Source of the DNA: an archaeon
Lineage (GTDB): Archaea; Halobacteriota; Syntropharchaeia; Alkanophagales; Methanospirareceae
Length of the DNA stretch: 16,723 nt
Assembly: GCA_030019325.1 (NCBI GenBank)
Contig: JASEFB010000041.1
Coordinates: 1-16,723, forward strand
Reading direction: 5' to 3'
Shown piece after piece: positions 13,902 through 16,723 of this stretch. The notes under the pieces were generated by a model. It had not been told where the DNA came from and made no database searches. It was given only the letters and a program-made list of their open reading frames with translations. Both the position numbers and the translations under genes were made by a program. The stretch's first letter is position 1. Each line of letters opens with the position of its first letter.

Positions 13902-14720
13902 TCACGATTCTATTACCTTTGAATCTTCTATTCTTAAAGTTACAATCTTAGTATCTTCCAAGGAGATATTTGCAAGTTTAGCTGCCTCCTCTAGTGCATC
14001 GTCCAGGTTCCCTATTTTATCTACGAGGCCCATACGTAATCCCTCCTCACCGGTGAACCATCCTCCTTTCGCTATTCTCGTTATATTTTCCTCGCTTATA
14101 ACCCTCTTCTCCGTAATGCAATTCAAAAACACTTCAAGAACGTTTTCTAACCTCTCTTCCAAATAACCTCGTTCACTCTCATTGAGCCGGTAGTCGGTAA
14201 ACACATCCTTGAACTCGCCGGAAGTTATGGATGATATCTCCTCAGCTTCCTCAGATGCATTTGCTGGTATATCAAAAGGGAACTCTACTGCCGCCCCTAT
14301 ACTTCCAATCATCGACATAGGCGTAGCTACTATCTCATCCGCCGCAACCGCAACCAAATACGCTCCAGAAGCACCCTTATCTCCTATGGATGCAACAACC
14401 GGTTTCTCTACCCTTTTCACTGCTCGATACATATCCCATGATGCTCCTGCAGTTCCTCCCCCGCTGTTTATCCTGAGCACGACTGCTTTTATCTCCCCAT
14501 CCTCCTCAGCCCTGATCAAAAGTTTTCTAATTGCCTCCAGATTTGCTCCACCCTCATAATCCTCTGTTATCTCACCTTTGACCTCTATTATGGCTATTTT
14601 GTTTCCCGGAACATGCCACCTCTCACCTGTTAAAAAGAATAACGCGGAAAATACCCCCACGAGTATCACTGCTACTACTACCGTAACGATGATTTTTTCC
14701 CCGCTCTTTTCTATTCGCAT
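13902..14720 (-). CDS. sppA: Signal peptide peptidase SppA (S49 serine protease)
   Basis: The 272-residue protein has an N-terminal membrane anchor (about 9-30) and an S49 protease domain outside the membrane. The catalytic serine is S118 in GASGAYLVA and the general-base lysine is K171 in TSGEFKD. The 53-residue spacing matches other single-domain SppA proteins. INSGGGTAGASWDMYRA is the typical substrate-groove segment. It degrades cleaved signal peptides or membrane stubs. I chose the ATG at 14720, three bases past the alcohol dehydrogenase stop and preceded by GGGGT; a GTG at 14735 would add five residues and overlap the upstream gene. It is part of the minus-strand unit with the dehydrogenase and the EMC6-like protein. 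Confidence 0.93.
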   Translation of the reverse strand: MRIEKSGEKIIVTVVVAVILVGVFSALFFLTGERWHVPGNKIAIIEVKGEITEDYEGGANLEAIRKLLIRAEEDGEIKAVVLRINSGGGTAGASWDMYRAVKRVEKPVVASIGDKGASGAYLVAVAADEIVATPMSMIGSIGAAVEFPFDIPANASEEAEEISSITSGEFKDVFTDYRLNESERGYLEERLENVLEVFLNCITEKRVISEENITRIAKGGWFTGEEGLRMGLVDKIGNLDDALEEAAKLANISLEDTKIVTLRIEDSKVIES

Positions 14721-14722
14721 TC

Positions 14723-15877
14723 TTACCCCGACCACATTCGCTCTACCATTTTTACTGCATCTTCATGCTCCATTTTACGAGGATTACGTGCCAGGTATCC
14801 TTTCTCCTTCATAATAGCATCAGCCAAATCAGGCAAGTCCTTTTCTGGCACATCTAAATCAGCAAGTCTTGTTGGCAGTTTTAATGCTTCAAGCAACCTC
14901 TTAACACGTGCAACAGCTTTAGAAGCTGCTTCTTCATCCGACAATCCTGATATATCCTCGCCCAGTTCTCGTGCTACCTTCGCCAACTTCTCCTCAGCCG
15001 CAGGTGCGTTATACTCCATTACATAAGGCAAAGCAAGTGCGGACGCTTTCGCATGTGAGATTTTATATCTCGCTCCAATGTTATGCGCTGCGGCATGACC
15101 TGCGATAACGCCTGCATTTCCAAATGCCATACCCGCCAGCATCGCGGCTATCGACATCTTTAACCGGGCATCGAGATTATCGCCATGCGCAAATGCCTCC
15201 TCTAAATTATCCGAAATCTTCTTTATCGCCTCTAATGCGAAAGAATCGGTCAGCGGGTTCGCGCCAAGCGAGAGCAATGCTTCTATTGCATGACTCATTG
15301 CGTCCATGCCCGTGGAAGCGGTTATCTCTGGCGGCATCGAGGTGGTGAACGACGGGGAAATCAAAACAACGTCTGCCAGATTATAAGAGCTTGCTATCGC
15401 CTTTTTCTTCCCCTCAACAATGATAAGCGCGTATGGTGTAGCTTCCGCACCCGTCCCAGCAGTTGTCGGGATTAACATTTTCGGCACGCTTGGATTCGCA
15501 ATCTTGTTTGCCCCAAAAAAATCGCTTACAACCTGCCCCGGGTTCGCAACTGCCGCAGAGGCAACCTTTGCCATATCCAACACGCTTCCTCCTCCAACAC
15601 CAACAACCAGGTCATATTTCGCTGCTCTAGCAGCCATAGCGACTGTCTCCGCAGCTTTAAAAGTCGGCTCTGACTCCACTCTATCAAAAATATCCACTTC
15701 TACTACCTCTTTCAAAGGAGTTTCCACCTTCTCGAGCAAGCCTGTCTTTACAATTGTTTCGTCGGTAACAATGAACGCTTTTTTTGCACCCAATCCTTTC
15801 GCTTCTGCCCCGATCCTTTCCTCTACCATCTCACCAAAAACCACTCGTTTTGGTAACAGAACTTCATATACCCCCAT
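14723..15877 (-). CDS. Iron-containing alcohol dehydrogenase family protein
   Basis: The 384-residue protein is a group III dehydrogenase. The nucleotide loop GVGGGSVLDMAK has GGGS at 95-98. The metal ligands are D192 and H196 (GMDAMSHAIEA), H261 (IAGHAAAH) and H275 (ISHAKA), and H265 corresponds to the supporting catalytic histidine of FucO. The size is normal (380-390). The substrate cannot be named: the family includes ethanol, butanol, propanediol and lactaldehyde reductases. I start it at the ATG at 15877, with AGGTGAT 4 bp upstream; a GTG at 15886 falls inside that ribosome-binding site. It is first in its operon and divergent from the grpE leader, sharing a 100-bp spacer. Confidence 0.93.
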   Translation of the reverse strand: MGVYEVLLPKRVVFGEMVEERIGAEAKGLGAKKAFIVTDETIVKTGLLEKVETPLKEVVEVDIFDRVESEPTFKAAETVAMAARAAKYDLVVGVGGGSVLDMAKVASAAVANPGQVVSDFFGANKIANPSVPKMLIPTTAGTGAEATPYALIIVEGKKKAIASSYNLADVVLISPSFTTSMPPEITASTGMDAMSHAIEALLSLGANPLTDSFALEAIKKISDNLEEAFAHGDNLDARLKMSIAAMLAGMAFGNAGVIAGHAAAHNIGARYKISHAKASALALPYVMEYNAPAAEEKLAKVARELGEDISGLSDEEAASKAVARVKRLLEALKLPTRLADLDVPEKDLPDLADAIMKEKGYLARNPRKMEHEDAVKMVERMWSG

Positions 15878-15907
15878 TTTTATCACCTAATTATGAAATT
15901 ACCAAGA

Positions 15908-15918
15908 ACGTATATAAG
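15908..15918. promoter_or_regulatory. TATA element in the spacer between the alcohol dehydrogenase and grpE
   Basis: CGTATATAAG (15909-15918) would place a plus-strand start at about 15940, giving a leader of roughly 35 nt to the small ORF and 118 nt to grpE. Read on the minus strand (CTTATATACG), it is about 30 bp before the dehydrogenase ATG and could serve that gene with a very short leader. Whether one box serves both directions is not known. Confidence 0.5.
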
Positions 15919-15956
15919 TCATCTTCGCTCCGAGCATTTTCGGGAATTTTTTACCG

Positions 15957-15970
15957 CTATCCAAGGATAG
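15957..15970. promoter_or_regulatory. Perfect 14-bp palindrome CTATCC-AA-GGATAG in the grpE leader
   Basis: Two 6-bp arms surround a 2-bp centre, too tight for a good RNA hairpin but right for a dimeric repressor. It sits just downstream of the predicted transcription start and 6 bp before the small leader ORF, a typical roadblock position. Confidence 0.4.
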
Positions 15971-15975
15971 AAAGG

Positions 15976-16071
15976 ATGAACGCAGAATTATCAGAATTAC
16001 AAAAATTTTTAACCAACGAAGGCATACTAAAAACGTGTTTATCGGGAGGACCCGAATTTGACAAAGGTTAA
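15976..16071 (+). CDS. Possible 31-residue leader peptide overlapping the grpE start
   Basis: An ATG at 15976, preceded closely by GAAAGG, opens a 31-codon frame (MNAELSELQKFLTNEGILKT...) ending in TAA at 16071. It overlaps the first 14 bases of grpE in a different frame and contains the grpE ribosome-binding site. It fits a translationally coupled leader, but it may be chance or the frame-shifted start of a longer grpE. I do not recognise the peptide. Confidence 0.35.
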   Translation: MNAELSELQKFLTNEGILKTCLSGGPEFDKG

Positions 16072-16666
16072 GAAGCAAGAAGAAGAAGAAGAAGAACAAA
16101 AGAACGAAGAAAAGTACCTTAAAGAGGTACAAATAGAGGTTACAAGTACTGAATTAGGGAGATTGAAGAAGGAATTGGAAGAGAAGACCACGTTAGCAGG
16201 TGAGTATTTATCTCGATTGAAATACCTCCAGGCGGACTTTGAGAACTATAAAAAGATGGCGGCTCGTGAGAGGAAAATGTATGAGATGTGCGCAACTGAA
16301 GAGTTAATAAAGAATTTATTGCCAATCATCGACACTCTTGAGACTGCTATTGCGTCGGCGAGACAGGATGATGAGAGAGCATCCTTTGTTAAAGGAATTG
16401 AGCTAATATATCAAGATCTGATGGCTGTGCTTGAGAAAGAAGGATTAAAGCCAATTAAGTCCGTTGGAGAGAAGTTTGATCCTTATAAACACGAAGTTAC
16501 TATGACGACTATTGATGAGGACCTCCCTGAGGATACCGTTTTGGAGGAACTTCAGAAAGGGTATATGTTAGGCTCAAAAGTGATACGAACAGCGAAGGTC
16601 GAGGTTTCAAGGAAGGAAGCACCTCAGCCCTCCATAACTCAAGAGAACTCAAACGAAGAATCTTAG
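16058..16666 (+). CDS. grpE: GrpE, nucleotide exchange factor for DnaK
   Basis: This 202-residue protein is a co-chaperone that exchanges ADP on DnaK. It has an acidic/charged N-terminal tail, a long coiled-coil region (about 30-75, ending in LKYLQADFENYKKM), a four-helix dimer part and the C-terminal beta domain (GEKFDPYKHEVTM, LPEDTVLEELQKGYMLGSKVIRTAKV). The start is TTG at 16058, supported by GGGAGG at 16044-16049 with an 8-nt gap. In archaea the DnaK system is of bacterial origin. The dnaK gene probably follows beyond the window, since a TATA-like AATATATACC appears at 16702-16711. Five GAA/AGA triplets at about 16078-16093 make a slippage-prone tract in the tail-coding part. Confidence 0.95.
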   Translation: MTKVKKQEEEEEEQKNEEKYLKEVQIEVTSTELGRLKKELEEKTTLAGEYLSRLKYLQADFENYKKMAARERKMYEMCATEELIKNLLPIIDTLETAIASARQDDERASFVKGIELIYQDLMAVLEKEGLKPIKSVGEKFDPYKHEVTMTTIDEDLPEDTVLEELQKGYMLGSKVIRTAKVEVSRKEAPQPSITQENSNEES

Positions 16667-16723
16667 GGGTATTTGTTTAGCTCTGTAGAAAATCCAAAAA
16701 TCCAATATATACCAATAAGCCCT

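Noticed and set aside
14515..14540. TGATCAAAAGTTTTCTAATTGC resembling the A/T repeat
   Set aside because: It falls in a conserved helix-coding part of sppA, lacks the palindromic partner and the TGCGNAGC tail, and is best explained by chance.

Overview
The window reads as chromosomal DNA of an archaeon, probably a euryarchaeon. It carries an archaeal release factor aRF1, the exosome subunit Csl4, RNA polymerase subunit RpoL, an RFC-small-like clamp-loader subunit, a DUF166 protein, an archaeal EMC6-like membrane protein and TATA-box promoters with short or no leaders. Bacterial-type genes (grpE, ruvC, a SNF2/SWIM pair, an Fe-alcohol dehydrogenase) are mixed in, as is common in methanogen/methanotroph lineages. 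A relative of ANME-1/Methanosarcinia is my guess only; nothing here is a taxonomic marker I can test. TAA, TAG and TGA all end recognisable genes, so no stop codon looks reassigned.

Layout. 1-763: the 5' part of an IS110-family transposase (minus strand, cut by the window edge). Its roughly 200-nt non-coding leader is strongly structured and is a good candidate bridge RNA. 763-1059: remnant of a secreted-protein-type domain next to the IS end. 1203-2673: DUF166 and purC (minus). 2748-6850: an SNF2-family helicase and a SWIM zinc-finger protein (plus), a two-gene unit. 6891-9161: hisB, a non-canonical RFC small-subunit-like AAA+ protein, and an orphan DUF35 zinc-ribbon/OB protein (plus). 9242-11908: a TraB-family membrane protein and aRF1 (minus). 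12107-13050: csl4, rpoL and tRNA-Gly(CCC) (minus), with the tRNA overlapping the end of rpoL. 13116-13580: ruvC (plus). 13583-15877: Fe-alcohol dehydrogenase, SppA peptidase and EMC6-like protein (minus). 15976-16666: a 31-codon leader ORF overlapping grpE (plus).

The most unusual structure is a family of small palindromic repeats. An A/T-rich type (core TCAAACTTT...AAAGTTTGA, followed by TGCGNAGC) and a G/C-rich type (runs of 3-nt-loop mini-hairpins) lie together in the spacer between tRNA-Gly and aRF1, where one G/C block sits inside an A/T unit. Both types also lie in frame inside the TraB coding sequence, adding about 80 residues to it. A 23-bp stretch is identical between the two places. 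This looks like a mobile mini-element that tolerates insertion into coding sequence, comparable in principle to the palindromic elements of Rickettsia.

Other points worth attention are an aRF1 lacking the C-domain zinc mini-domain, an RFC subunit with SNAD in place of the Walker-B DEAD, RuvC in an archaeon, and a leader ORF plus small palindrome upstream of grpE.
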